DNA of 64,000 nucleotides from an uncultured Pelagibacteraceae bacterium (GCA_902521615.1 CABYSJ010000006.1:16860-80859); one strand, 5' to 3'. Numbered from the stretch's first letter, positions 9,020 through 19,731 are shown. Made by a program: numbers and translations. The notes: a model not told the origin generated them from the letters alone.

Positions 9020-11599
9020 ATGTTTAAATATTTATATATGAGATATTTTTTAATATTTTTATACCTAATTATTTACAATCAAATATTTTTAAATATTGGA
9101 AAAACTGAAGATATAACAATTTCATCTAATCACTCTAGTCAAATTGTAATGTCAAATAACGATACACTTACAGTTGAAAGTGATGTTACGGTTGATACCA
9201 GTGCTGCAGAACCTGTAGAATTAGAAAGTCATACCTTTACCACTGGCTCAACTACTATAACAAACAATGGTACAATTATTGGCACAACTAAAGGAATTGA
9301 AGCTGATAAAACTACAGATTTTAGCATAAACAATTCTGGCACCGTATCGGTAACCGATAATGCTAATAGTCCTGGATCAGCACTTTCATTATTACAATCT
9401 AGGGGAACGGTATCTATTGTAAATAGCGGAACTTTAGAGTCTGAACGTGCAGATACTATTAAGTTACATCCATCTTATGGAACTGTAACAATTAATAATT
9501 CTGGAAATATTACCTCATCAAAAGATAGAACAATAAATTTTGGTCAACACGCTAATGCAGGAACAATAATTAATTCAGGTACTATTTCAGGAAGAGCTAA
9601 CACTCTATATATATATTCATCAGGAACAGATTATTCTGCAGGTACTATTACAAATTCTGGCACAATCAGCGCATCAGGAGGAAACGGTTTTGAAATTAAT
9701 AATGTCAATGATGTTACAATTACTAATACTGGTACTATATCTGCTACAGCAGATGCAATTTTTAATATCGGGGAAAATAGTTCAAATGGGAATATAATTA
9801 TTAATAAAGGCACAATATCAAGTGGTGCAAGTAATCATGATTTAATAGTTACTACGTCAGTAGGATTACAATCACTAACCAATGATCAAGGAGGAAATGA
9901 TGCTTTAAAATTAGAGGGTTATCTTCCAGTTAATTATGTATTTCTTGCAAATAGCACAACTGATTATGGAAAGCTTGCCGTAGATAATCAAAATGGTGCA
10001 ACCACTTTTAGTATTAGTACAGAATCTAGCTTATCAGCTGGAACATATACTTCTGTTATAACAGGAGTGTCATCTAGCAGATTTACTGCTGGTTCTACAG
10101 GCACTTGCTCTTGTAGTAATGGAAATTTTAATTGGACTTTATCAGAGACTTCTTCTGGTAGTACAAATTGGAATTTAGTAATTACTAATGTCGATCAAAG
10201 CGCTCCAACTTTATCATCTTCTAGTCCTTCTGATAATGCAACACAGGTTGCAACAAATGCAAATATAGTTTTAACTTTTAGTGAAGCAGTTGATGCTGAA
10301 AGTGGAAATATTACAATTAAAAAAACTTCTGATGATAGTACTATTGAAACAATCGATGTAACTGGCGCTAAAGTAAGTGGTAGTGGTTCAACAGAAATTA
10401 CTATTAATCCTGATACAGATTTAACAGCTGATATTGATTATTATATTTTAATAGACGCTACTGCTTTTGATGATACTGCTGGAAATTCTTATGCGGGAAT
10501 TTCAAGCACAACTGCTTTAAATTTTTCTACTAAACCTGGTGAAGTATTTAATGAGACTGTAAAAACTCTTACAAAAAATCAAACTGTAGCTGCAATAAAT
10601 TCTTTAAACCAGTCGTTAAACAGAATTGCTGGACGTATGAATTATATTAGATCTACAAATAACAGTTCCTCAAATCAAAATATTAGATTAGCAATGAATT
10701 TTGATAATCCTTTAGTAACTGAAATGTTAAATTCACTGTCAGCAAAACTCATTAATAAGCAAAAAGAAACGGAAAAATGGGGGGTGTGGAGTGAAGGAAA
10801 TATATCATTTGGTAGAATAGGTCAACAAGATGGAAACTTAGGTCAGGATATTCACAGTGATGGAATAACTTTTGGAATAGATAAGAGAATAAATGAAGAG
10901 AAGACTATTGGATTTGCAGTCAATAAATCTTGGCAAGAAACTGAAGTAGGGAGCAATGAGGCAAATATGGATGCTGCCGCAATTAGCATCATGAATTATG
11001 CAAGTTTAAAAATCGAGGACAAAAGATATTTAGAACTGGTTGCAGGAATAGGAGAAATGGATATTGATTTGAGTAGGGATGTTACAGGTGGAAAAAATAC
11101 TGGTAATAGAAAAGGGAATCAACTTTTTGGAAGCTTTACTTATTTGTTAGAACCTGATGTTGAAATTGTGGGTAGAAATTTAAACTATTATACTAGGCTG
11201 GATTTAGGCTTTACTCAATTAAAGGCATATACAGAAACAGGTGATGGAACAGCTGTAAGTTATAAAAAACAAAACGTTAAAAGCTTATCACTATCTGCAG
11301 GTTTTAATTTAAGCAAAATAATAGAAACCGATAAAGCTATATTAGAACCATCATTAAAATTTGAATTAGGAAAAGATAAAACAATTAATTCTGTATCTGA
11401 AGCGTATTATGTAAATAATACATCTGAAATTTATAGTAATGCTATAGGTGACCAAAATTCAGGGCATTTATTATTTAATTTAGGTATAGGAGCAAAATTT
11501 AAAAATGAATTAAGCATAAATACATCATATGAGCATTACAGGAGCACTGATGATGCTTTTAATAATAATTTTTCTATATATGTTAGAAAACCGTTGTAA
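9020..11599 (+). CDS. Autotransporter-like protein: beta-helix repeats, Ig-like domain, C-terminal beta-barrel
   Basis: Repeated (I/V)TNSGTIS(A/G) units; APTLSSSSPSDNATQVATNANIVLTFSEAV Ig-like region; C-terminal barrel-like WGVWSEGNISFGRIG...SINTSYEHYRS. Confidence 0.8.
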   Translation: MFKYLYMRYFLIFLYLIIYNQIFLNIGKTEDITISSNHSSQIVMSNNDTLTVESDVTVDTSAAEPVELESHTFTTGSTTITNNGTIIGTTKGIEADKTTDFSINNSGTVSVTDNANSPGSALSLLQSRGTVSIVNSGTLESERADTIKLHPSYGTVTINNSGNITSSKDRTINFGQHANAGTIINSGTISGRANTLYIYSSGTDYSAGTITNSGTISASGGNGFEINNVNDVTITNTGTISATADAIFNIGENSSNGNIIINKGTISSGASNHDLIVTTSVGLQSLTNDQGGNDALKLEGYLPVNYVFLANSTTDYGKLAVDNQNGATTFSISTESSLSAGTYTSVITGVSSSRFTAGSTGTCSCSNGNFNWTLSETSSGSTNWNLVITNVDQSAPTLSSSSPSDNATQVATNANIVLTFSEAVDAESGNITIKKTSDDSTIETIDVTGAKVSGSGSTEITINPDTDLTADIDYYILIDATAFDDTAGNSYAGISSTTALNFSTKPGEVFNETVKTLTKNQTVAAINSLNQSLNRIAGRMNYIRSTNNSSSNQNIRLAMNFDNPLVTEMLNSLSAKLINKQKETEKWGVWSEGNISFGRIGQQDGNLGQDIHSDGITFGIDKRINEEKTIGFAVNKSWQETEVGSNEANMDAAAISIMNYASLKIEDKRYLELVAGIGEMDIDLSRDVTGGKNTGNRKGNQLFGSFTYLLEPDVEIVGRNLNYYTRLDLGFTQLKAYTETGDGTAVSYKKQNVKSLSLSAGFNLSKIIETDKAILEPSLKFELGKDKTINSVSEAYYVNNTSEIYSNAIGDQNSGHLLFNLGIGAKFKNELSINTSYEHYRSTDDAFNNNFSIYVRKPL

Positions 11600-11638
11600 T
11601 TATATCTATGAGATATTTAGAAAATTTGTTAATTTAAT

Positions 11639-12142
11639 ATGATGAAATTATCTAACCACACCAAAGGTTTTACTCTTATCGAATTATTAGTTGTTGTAGC
11701 AATTATTGGTATCCTTGCTGCTGTCGGGGTGGTTGCTTACAGTGGATATACGAGCAGTGCAAAAAAAAGTGCTGTAATAGCAAATCATAAGAAGGTTGTA
11801 AAATACATTATGAACGAAACAATGAAATGCTCTACGGGACTAGCTTTTGCAATGGATAATAATTTAGATTGTTCAAAACAATCATCTACTAATTGGAAAA
11901 ATGATGTAGCAGCAGCTGTTGAAACAGCTTTAAAGGATTTTAAAAACCCTTACGATGATGATCCCAAAAAAAAAAAAGTTAGTCATGGAGGAGGCATATC
12001 ACTTGACGATGATGCTGGCTACATTAGGATGTTATCACCACAAAATGGAATTGATGTTCAGGTTTGTTTTATGAAACCATGTGCTGGTAATCGTTGCACA
12101 TCTGATAATCATCTTTGTAGTGGAGATATCGATATAAATTAA
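11639..12142 (+). CDS. Type IV pilin
   Basis: KGFTLIELLVVVAIIGILAAVGVVAYSGYT class III cleavage/methylation signature. Confidence 0.93.
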   Translation: MMKLSNHTKGFTLIELLVVVAIIGILAAVGVVAYSGYTSSAKKSAVIANHKKVVKYIMNETMKCSTGLAFAMDNNLDCSKQSSTNWKNDVAAAVETALKDFKNPYDDDPKKKKVSHGGGISLDDDAGYIRMLSPQNGIDVQVCFMKPCAGNRCTSDNHLCSGDIDIN

Positions 12143-12182
12143 ATTTATAATTCATGAAAATAAAAATCTCTAAAGATATTTT

Positions 12183-14237
12183 ATGAAAAAGATTTCACTA
12201 ATTATATTACTTTTTTTTTCATTCGGCTCTTTAGGTCATGCTACTTGTAATAAAACAATAACATCCGAGATAACAGATAAACAAATTTGTGGGACAAGCG
12301 AAACTCTGACTGTTGAGTCAACTGGTTCAATTATACTTGGTACAAGTAAAGCAGTTGATGCACGTAATGGCGTTGGTGCATCAAATACAACCGTAATCAA
12401 CCATGGTTTGATAAGCGCTACTAGTGAGTCTATAAATATGAAAAGTTCTGGTGGAACAAATAAAATTACAAATACAGGAACAATAAATACAGCTCAAAAT
12501 GAAAATGCTTCAAGTGGAATTGCTGTTGTAGTTCAGAAAACAGATGGGACTGAGATTGATAATAGTGGAACTATTCATGGAGGAAACTATGCTATACAAG
12601 GTCTAGAAACTGACGATATAATCATTACAAACAGTGGTACTATTTCTGCAAATAATACAACTGGTCCTGCCATTTACCTTACCAATGGCACAAATGGAAC
12701 AATAACAAACACTGGAACAATTACAAGTTTAAGACATGGAATTAGACTTGGTAAAAGTCATGGTTCATTCAATAATGCTACAATTATTAATTCTGGTTTA
12801 ATTGCTGGAACAACTCATAATAATAGAAATTCAATATATGTTAGCGATGATAACAATGTAACTTCAGGATTTAATTTAATAACAAAAGGAGAAGGACATT
12901 ATGACGGTAAAATTCTACTTAGTGATCAAAATGGAACAACTGGTGTAACATTTTTCGACTTTACTTTAGATTGCAGTATTTCAAGAGATCAAACTATAGA
13001 AATTCATGAGAAACAAAATGTGAGGGTAATTAATAACTTATGTGGAAACGATACTTATGAAATTCTAGACTCAAATTTAAATCCAGATCCAGATAATTCT
13101 GAAACAAATGGATATTTAAGAATTTATGGAGAAGAATTAGATGTCGTTAGTAATAACAAAAAATACAGAACAGAAATTTTTAGCAACACTTTAAACAGTA
13201 TTTTTAAGTCATTAAGTGATATAAATGAAAGATCAACATTTTATAACCAATCTAAAAGAAATAATATTTATCAAAATTCTACTAAGGGTGTTTCTGGCTA
13301 TTTTTTAAAAAACGAGTACGAGGAAGAAAAGACAAGAGCTTTTTTAGCTTATTTTGAACAAAACGCTAATTTTAATAGTAAAGAAAAAAGTAAAAGTGAA
13401 AACTTAGCCTTTGGTTATGATATAAGCACAAATATAAATAATCTTTCAATAAAGCCATTGATTGGTATTTCTAGTAATAAAATTACTGATATAGAAACTG
13501 AGTCTAATCAAATAATAAGAAATAATTTTATAGGTCAGTTCCTAGCGTTACATTCTGATTATAAATTAACTAGAAAAATTCAAAATAATAATGATTTGTC
13601 TTTAACAATAAATGGAGTGTATGGAGCGCATAGACTTCCAAAATACTTATCTAAATTTGCTCATGGAGATTTATCTGTTGATGAGGCAATAGACCAAGTT
13701 CTTGGTGCAGGTTTTGATGTTGAGTATTCAATTAATAATGAAAATGGCTTTATTTTAAAACCTTATTTTGGTTTAGCTTTTAACAAAACATTGAGTGGTA
13801 AAATTAAAATGAATGATATCAATGGTGCAGGATTAAAAGAAGATATATCGCAAAATCATACAATGAATGGAGCAGTTACAAAAAAAATTGGATTTTCTTT
13901 AACTAAAAATACTGAGGATATTGGTATAAGTTTAAATTTTGAACATAGTAACATGGATAAAATAATTAATAATAATTTAAATTTATCTATTAGTAAAAAA
14001 CTTCAAAGAGTTGCTAAAAAAAGAGCAATACAAAGAAAAGAAGATGAAAAATTAGATCCAGAGCTTGAGAGCTTATTTGATCAGCTTCAAGTCGTGAGAG
14101 AAAATGAAAGACTTGCATTGGTTGCTAACAAATTAAATAAAGAAAATCAGGCAATGAAAGAATTAATTATTCAATTGATCAAAGAAAACCAAAAAATTAA
14201 AACTGAAAATAAGTTATTAATTAAAAATATGAATTAG
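12183..14237 (+). CDS. Autotransporter-like beta-helix protein with C-terminal coiled-coil tail
   Basis: Signal peptide, ITNTGTI/NSGTI repeats, barrel-like segments, then a long charged heptad-like tail after the barrel. Confidence 0.7.
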   Translation: MKKISLIILLFFSFGSLGHATCNKTITSEITDKQICGTSETLTVESTGSIILGTSKAVDARNGVGASNTTVINHGLISATSESINMKSSGGTNKITNTGTINTAQNENASSGIAVVVQKTDGTEIDNSGTIHGGNYAIQGLETDDIIITNSGTISANNTTGPAIYLTNGTNGTITNTGTITSLRHGIRLGKSHGSFNNATIINSGLIAGTTHNNRNSIYVSDDNNVTSGFNLITKGEGHYDGKILLSDQNGTTGVTFFDFTLDCSISRDQTIEIHEKQNVRVINNLCGNDTYEILDSNLNPDPDNSETNGYLRIYGEELDVVSNNKKYRTEIFSNTLNSIFKSLSDINERSTFYNQSKRNNIYQNSTKGVSGYFLKNEYEEEKTRAFLAYFEQNANFNSKEKSKSENLAFGYDISTNINNLSIKPLIGISSNKITDIETESNQIIRNNFIGQFLALHSDYKLTRKIQNNNDLSLTINGVYGAHRLPKYLSKFAHGDLSVDEAIDQVLGAGFDVEYSINNENGFILKPYFGLAFNKTLSGKIKMNDINGAGLKEDISQNHTMNGAVTKKIGFSLTKNTEDIGISLNFEHSNMDKIINNNLNLSISKKLQRVAKKRAIQRKEDEKLDPELESLFDQLQVVRENERLALVANKLNKENQAMKELIIQLIKENQKIKTENKLLIKNMN

Positions 14238-14249
14238 ATTGATTAAATA

Positions 14250-14480
14250 ATGGATCAATTTTTATTTATAAATATTATTATTACTGGGCTAAATCTCTTT
14301 ATTATTGTTTATGCATATTCATTAAGTTTTTTCCCAATTAAATGGAGAAAAAAAGTTAATCAAGATACTCTTGTAGGCCTTGCATTAATTTTTTTTACTA
14401 TGATCACAATGTTTGCATGGATCATTTATTTTTATTTTAAAATATTTAGACCTTTTGACGACATTGGGATATTCACTTAA
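14250..14480 (+). CDS. Small two-TM membrane protein
   Basis: 76-aa ORF, two hydrophobic segments, tightly spaced between the autotransporter and pilin genes. Confidence 0.55.
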   Translation: MDQFLFINIIITGLNLFIIVYAYSLSFFPIKWRKKVNQDTLVGLALIFFTMITMFAWIIYFYFKIFRPFDDIGIFT

Positions 14481-14489
14481 TATAAATTT

Positions 14490-14963
14490 ATGAAAAACAA
14501 AGGCTTCACCCTAATAGAACTCCTGGTCGTAGTAGCAATCATTGGTATCTTAGCTGCAGTAGGGGTTGTTGCTTATAGTGGGTATACAGCAGGTGCAAAG
14601 CATAGTGTTTGCAGGGACAATCACAAAACGATTGTAAAAACTATTGTTGAAAAAAAAACTTTCTGTGAATTTAATGAAACTATTAAATTAAGAAAGTATT
14701 ACACTGGGTTTCAAAAAGGTGCAGAATTTGATTTCAATTGCTCAAGACCATTTTTTGAATTAGGTCAACATGTTGGTTGGCACCTTTCGAATACTTTGAG
14801 AAATCCATATACACCTAATAATCATTGGGGTTATGATTGGGCTGGAAACAGTAGCTCACCAACAACTGAGGGTGTTAGTTACTATCATGATCCTGTGCGT
14901 AATAGTTTTAGAGTCAGAACGCTTTGTGATGGAAAGATAATTGAAAATACAATTGAAAAATAA
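14490..14963 (+). CDS. Type IV pilin (paralogue)
   Basis: KGFTLIELLVVVAIIGILAAVGVVAYSGYTAGAKHS. Confidence 0.93.
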   Translation: MKNKGFTLIELLVVVAIIGILAAVGVVAYSGYTAGAKHSVCRDNHKTIVKTIVEKKTFCEFNETIKLRKYYTGFQKGAEFDFNCSRPFFELGQHVGWHLSNTLRNPYTPNNHWGYDWAGNSSSPTTEGVSYYHDPVRNSFRVRTLCDGKIIENTIEK

Positions 14964-15008
14964 ATCAAAAGGGTTGAAAAAGATGGTTGGTGTAAAAATT
15001 AATTATTG

Positions 15009-18000
15009 CTAAAAGTTATGTCTCCAAGAACTTCTGTAAGTACTTACTTCTCCAGAAGCTGCTTGTAGAGTTACTAAGTCTTTTTTGGCTTGAGTTGATT
15101 GACCAGCAATGTTTGCAAACAATTTTCCCGCAAAGAATACTATTCTTGATAAGACCCCTTGACCAACATAAAAACATTGATCAGATGTAGCTCTTTTCTT
15201 ACCTAGTCTTGAAGAAAAGTTTGTTCCACATTCATCATCTGCTGCACAAATAAATGCATCTCCTAAACTACATTTATTAACAGAAGAAGAGGGTTGGTAA
15301 ATTGGAAAATAAGCTAATCCACTTGAAACAGACGGCTCTGCAGTTACTTTTTGATAATTAGGTAAAGTAATATACCAACCTAAATCTTTTGTTAATTCTG
15401 GACAGTTAGCACCTGTTGTATCGTTAGATGTGTTCTTACATTTCGTAAGATCTGCTGCTTTTGTTGGTTTACTCACTGCTCTATAATTTGGATAATTTGG
15501 ATCTGCAATTCCAAGCATTAAGTTTTGTGTGCCTTTTGAGGCATCTCCAATTCTTTCATAATCTCCTGTTCCTGCATATAACCATAATGAATTAGTAGTT
15601 TGACCAACCGTTGCATCCATTGAATGATACATATACCTTCCATTTGTTGAATTTGATCCTGCAGTAAATAACGTAGTGCTATCATACATATTAATTGCAT
15701 TTCCTTGACCATCATCAGACATATTTGTTAAATTAAATTTAGTAATTTTTCCTTCTAAATCACTTAAGTAAACAAGTGCTCCTCTATAATTCACTCCTCT
15801 TGCAGTATCTGGTGTAATAACCACAGGTGTTCCTGGAGTGGAGTTTACAATGTCATTTGTAGTTAAATCTTCAATAGGAATTACTTTTTGAACTTTACCT
15901 GGATGAGTAGTGTCTTCTAAATTAACTAGAGTTAAATTAGATCCAAAACCTGAATGTTGAGCACCAAATCCGCCGCCCATTACAGCAACATAGATATCAT
16001 CTTCAATATTATTATCCCCAGCTCCATTGTTTGGTAATCTTAATATTCTAGGAGCTGCCCAAGTTTCACCTAAAGCACTATAGTCATATTCTGGTTGAGT
16101 TTGAACTCCCGTTAAAGCAGAACCAGGTTTTAAATATAATCCAAGGTTTGAACTTGATAGCGCATTATTGTTAGGATCATAACCATAATAAGTCATGGTT
16201 TGTCCAAATTGAATATAGCTTTGACCATTTCTTGCACCAGAAGTGTATTTTCCTATTGAGAAATTTGTGTAATTTTTATCATCAAATAGTACTGTTAAAT
16301 CAGATTTTGTTACATTTTGTAAAGCTGCAGGCAGTGTCCATCTATTTGACTCAAAACATCTATTGTTTGCAGTTGCATCACACGTTTCACTTCCCACACT
16401 ATTTTGTGCATTATCAGTTACTTCAATTGCTTCAGTAAATGTACTTAATGGGAATGAAGTTGCAATATAATCATAATCACTAAGATTACCGTTGTGATCG
16501 ATTACGTGAACTTTGTGCTTAATGTGATCATTATAAACAGAATATAAATGTAAAGGTTTTTCAGGATCTGTTACATCAAGCACTGAAAAACCAGGTCCAC
16601 CTCTTCCATAAGGTATCATTAATATAGTGTGCCATTTTTTTGTGATATCATATGCACTTTGGAAATACATATCATGCACTACTGGAGAACCATCAACTCC
16701 ATAAATAGCATTCGATCCACCAACTCCAGATCTGTTCAAGTTAACATTCACCATATTTGGCATATTGCTTGCTACAAATGGAGGAACAAATGCCCATTCC
16801 TCTTTTCCAGTTTTAGAATTAAACGCATGTAACATTCCATCGTTTGCACCAACATAAATAATTTCTTTTCTATTTGCTTTTGACGCTGCCCATGCATCGT
16901 AGCCTTTGATAGATCTATAATAAGCTTCTTGGTTCGTTCCAACAAATGCCGTTTCAGCACTTGGTGCACCGACAACTACCATTTCTGAATGATAAATATC
17001 TCCAAGTGGATTTGGCCTTGTCTCTGTTAAATTGCAATCACCATCATAATCAAAATAATCTTTACCTCTTACAAAGTTTATTAAACCTTTAACATCATCA
17101 TCGGTTCCGTTAGCAACTCCTGAAGTATTTTTACATCTTTGAGAATTAACAGGATTATCAGATATACTATGATAGCCAGATACTTCGTTATTGGTTTGTT
17201 GAAACAATGTATTTATTTCATTCCAGTTTGTGTCGACAAAATTATTATAATTAGTTTTGTAATCTGTTCCTGGAACTTCACTCCAAATTTTTCTAGCATC
17301 CGGTGCAGGCATTACATCAATCGCACTCCAATTCGATTTGTCATTCGTATCAATAACTCCACTTGAGCTAATAGCGGTTCTAGTTAAAGTTCCTTGCCAT
17401 TCTTTGTTTTGTACATAGTCAAATTGTGCTTGGAATAATGATCCACCTTTTTCAATGGTTGCGGTAATTGCAGGTGCAGTAAATGATAATTTAGATGCAA
17501 TAATTTGTGAGATTGCAGCTTTGAGTTGGGATTTTAAGGAAGCAGTAGTGTTAGCAATAATCACATCATTTGTACCACCTACTTGAGCCATTCTTCTAAA
17601 GTTTCTAATTCCACCCCCTGATATTCCACCACCATAAGCAACAGTAAAGGTTTTAATTTTATGTTGGTTTAACAATTTTGAAACTCTACTAGCAGCTTGG
17701 TTATGGTAAGCCCAAGCTCCATCACCTATAACTAAAACATAGCTATTTTGACAAGACAAGTTTTTATCTATTGGAGATAAAGTGCTGTGCAAATAATATT
17801 GCTCTGCTTGTTTTGCCCAATTATCAGCATTGGTTCCTCCACCGGGATTTACACCTGAAATTATTTGATTAATTCTTGATGCACCTTGTTTATGAGCTCT
17901 TACTTTTATACAGGCTCTACTAGTACAAGGCGTAGCCCTTCCAGTAGTTATATTGCCAGACCAAGATCTAAAACCAGACCCACCATTATCCCACGACCAG

Positions 18001-19109
18001 TAACCAAATCCAAAATTTACTCCTGCTGTTAATGAAGAGTCTGTTACAATTGCTTTTATGGCTTCATGAGCACCTGTCATTCTTGTGCTTACCCCACCAC
18101 CAAATTCTTTTAAAAAACCAAGGTTTAAATCAAAAGCTTGAATTGTATTTTTGTAATAATCGGCAACTAATACTCTATTATTTGAACTATCTACAAAAGT
18201 ACCTCTAGGGTAACGCATACGAACATTACTAGTTGTAGATTTTCCACTGCAACATCTACCTACTTTACTATAAGTTGCGCTAGTTTTAGATGCACTAAGA
18301 GTTACTTTATATAAACCATGTTCATAATAACTTGTACCATATAAAATATTATCATCAGTTGGATGGGCAGACATCCCAAAACCAAACCTCCATTGACCTC
18401 TATATATAGTACTAGCTCGGCTTTTATTTACACAGCCATTACTATCTACGGTATATCTGTTCAGATATCTATACCGATGTACATAAAAGTTACTTCCTGA
18501 AGCATCATGGGTTCCATGCATGCTATATCTGATATTTGTGTCATAACCTGCACCACAATTAATATTTGTATTAGTGCTTAGATTTCTAGTAAATGATTCC
18601 CCATAATGATTGAAAGCAGTTAAAATATTATTTTTAATAGATAAGTGTCTTGGATAACGAAACGAAACATTCCAATCACAGGCACCTGTTGTTAAATTAA
18701 TTCTAAAAATTTTGCTGAAATTATAAGATGCAACATACAAAAATCCATTATGTACTTGCATGGCATAATTGTAATAAGACCTACAATTTCCACTTCCTCT
18801 GTAAATTCCTCTAGCTCCAAAAGTACTATCTACAGCACCAGTTGCATAGGTTAATTTTTTAATTCCATATGTCCAATACTGAGCACCATAAATGTCTCCA
18901 TTAGCATCTGCCGCAACAGACAAAGGATACATAAAGCCTGAACCACTGATCATTCTTGCCCCCATGCTTCCAGATTTATCTAGAAGAATCAAAACGTTTG
19001 CAGGAACATCACTAATCCCTGATCCAGGAGGTAAGTTTTTTGCAAATGAATTTTGAGAAAACAAAATCAAAGCAAAGATTAGTTTTAAAATAAATATTTT
19101 AACTTTCAT
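15009..19109 (-). CDS. pilY1: PilY1-like pilus tip/adhesin protein with VWA domain
   Basis: Signal peptide, MIDAS motif LILLDKSGSMG, C-terminal PilY1 beta-propeller (IIYVGANDGMLHAFNSKTGKEEWAFVPP). Confidence 0.92.
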   Translation of the reverse strand: MKVKIFILKLIFALILFSQNSFAKNLPPGSGISDVPANVLILLDKSGSMGARMISGSGFMYPLSVAADANGDIYGAQYWTYGIKKLTYATGAVDSTFGARGIYRGSGNCRSYYNYAMQVHNGFLYVASYNFSKIFRINLTTGACDWNVSFRYPRHLSIKNNILTAFNHYGESFTRNLSTNTNINCGAGYDTNIRYSMHGTHDASGSNFYVHRYRYLNRYTVDSNGCVNKSRASTIYRGQWRFGFGMSAHPTDDNILYGTSYYEHGLYKVTLSASKTSATYSKVGRCCSGKSTTSNVRMRYPRGTFVDSSNNRVLVADYYKNTIQAFDLNLGFLKEFGGGVSTRMTGAHEAIKAIVTDSSLTAGVNFGFGYWSWDNGGSGFRSWSGNITTGRATPCTSRACIKVRAHKQGASRINQIISGVNPGGGTNADNWAKQAEQYYLHSTLSPIDKNLSCQNSYVLVIGDGAWAYHNQAASRVSKLLNQHKIKTFTVAYGGGISGGGIRNFRRMAQVGGTNDVIIANTTASLKSQLKAAISQIIASKLSFTAPAITATIEKGGSLFQAQFDYVQNKEWQGTLTRTAISSSGVIDTNDKSNWSAIDVMPAPDARKIWSEVPGTDYKTNYNNFVDTNWNEINTLFQQTNNEVSGYHSISDNPVNSQRCKNTSGVANGTDDDVKGLINFVRGKDYFDYDGDCNLTETRPNPLGDIYHSEMVVVGAPSAETAFVGTNQEAYYRSIKGYDAWAASKANRKEIIYVGANDGMLHAFNSKTGKEEWAFVPPFVASNMPNMVNVNLNRSGVGGSNAIYGVDGSPVVHDMYFQSAYDITKKWHTILMIPYGRGGPGFSVLDVTDPEKPLHLYSVYNDHIKHKVHVIDHNGNLSDYDYIATSFPLSTFTEAIEVTDNAQNSVGSETCDATANNRCFESNRWTLPAALQNVTKSDLTVLFDDKNYTNFSIGKYTSGARNGQSYIQFGQTMTYYGYDPNNNALSSSNLGLYLKPGSALTGVQTQPEYDYSALGETWAAPRILRLPNNGAGDNNIEDDIYVAVMGGGFGAQHSGFGSNLTLVNLEDTTHPGKVQKVIPIEDLTTNDIVNSTPGTPVVITPDTARGVNYRGALVYLSDLEGKITKFNLTNMSDDGQGNAINMYDSTTLFTAGSNSTNGRYMYHSMDATVGQTTNSLWLYAGTGDYERIGDASKGTQNLMLGIADPNYPNYRAVSKPTKAADLTKCKNTSNDTTGANCPELTKDLGWYITLPNYQKVTAEPSVSSGLAYFPIYQPSSSVNKCSLGDAFICAADDECGTNFSSRLGKKRATSDQCFYVGQGVLSRIVFFAGKLFANIAGQSTQAKKDLVTLQAASGEVSTYRSSWRHNF

Positions 19110-19650
19110 CTTTCGCTTCTGCCTCTTGTTCCAGTTTGTAATAAAATTCTCCTAACTTCATATCATATTCATCATTGGTAATATAAATTTCTTCATCCAC
19201 CAAATTTTCTGAATTTAAAAGTCTTTTATAAATAACTAATTTATTATTTTTTTCCCATGCATAAAAATTATTAAAGATCTGTGGATTTTGTCCAGTATCA
19301 AAGTCTCCGTAAACTTTTTTTGCATAATTCATTAATGTAAGTTTATTTGACTCAGTATTCTCTCCATCATTTAAAGCAATAATTCTAATTGCAGCAAGAT
19401 TTGCTGTTTCTTCCGTTTCACCTAAAAACACATACTCAACGGCAATCATATCATTTAAGTTGTCATTTGGACAAAGCTCAGGTGCTTGAACTGGTAACAT
19501 AAACTGACCTTCAAACATGGGCATTGGAGGTGCAATTTTTTCAAAAATTTTTGTTCCTTTATCACCAATATTGATCATGAAATCACATGCCGCGTTAGCA
19601 GGTGCAATAAATATAAAGAGTATAAATAAACTTTTAAGAATATTTCTCAT
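19099..19650 (-). CDS. Secreted hypothetical protein in minor-pilin operon
   Basis: Signal peptide ILFIFIAPANAA; 11-nt overlap with pilY1 start. Confidence 0.7.
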   Translation of the reverse strand: MRNILKSLFILFIFIAPANAACDFMINIGDKGTKIFEKIAPPMPMFEGQFMLPVQAPELCPNDNLNDMIAVEYVFLGETEETANLAAIRIIALNDGENTESNKLTLMNYAKKVYGDFDTGQNPQIFNNFYAWEKNNKLVIYKRLLNSENLVDEEIYITNDEYDMKLGEFYYKLEQEAEAKDES

Positions 19651-19731
19651 TTATTAAGTCTTTTAATTATCATTATAATAGACAAAATTAGAATTTACTT
19701 AAATGATTTATTGCTCATTTTAGTTCACTTA

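Noticed and set aside
9240-9830. Repetitive stretch considered as a CRISPR array
   Set aside because: Repeats are degenerate, in frame and encode beta-helix units; no constant repeat/spacer structure
15518-17366. Five short ORFs inside pilY1 (15518, 16232, 16629, 16772, 17139)
   Set aside because: Embedded in a coherent 1366-aa PilY1 frame; compositions typical of out-of-frame translation
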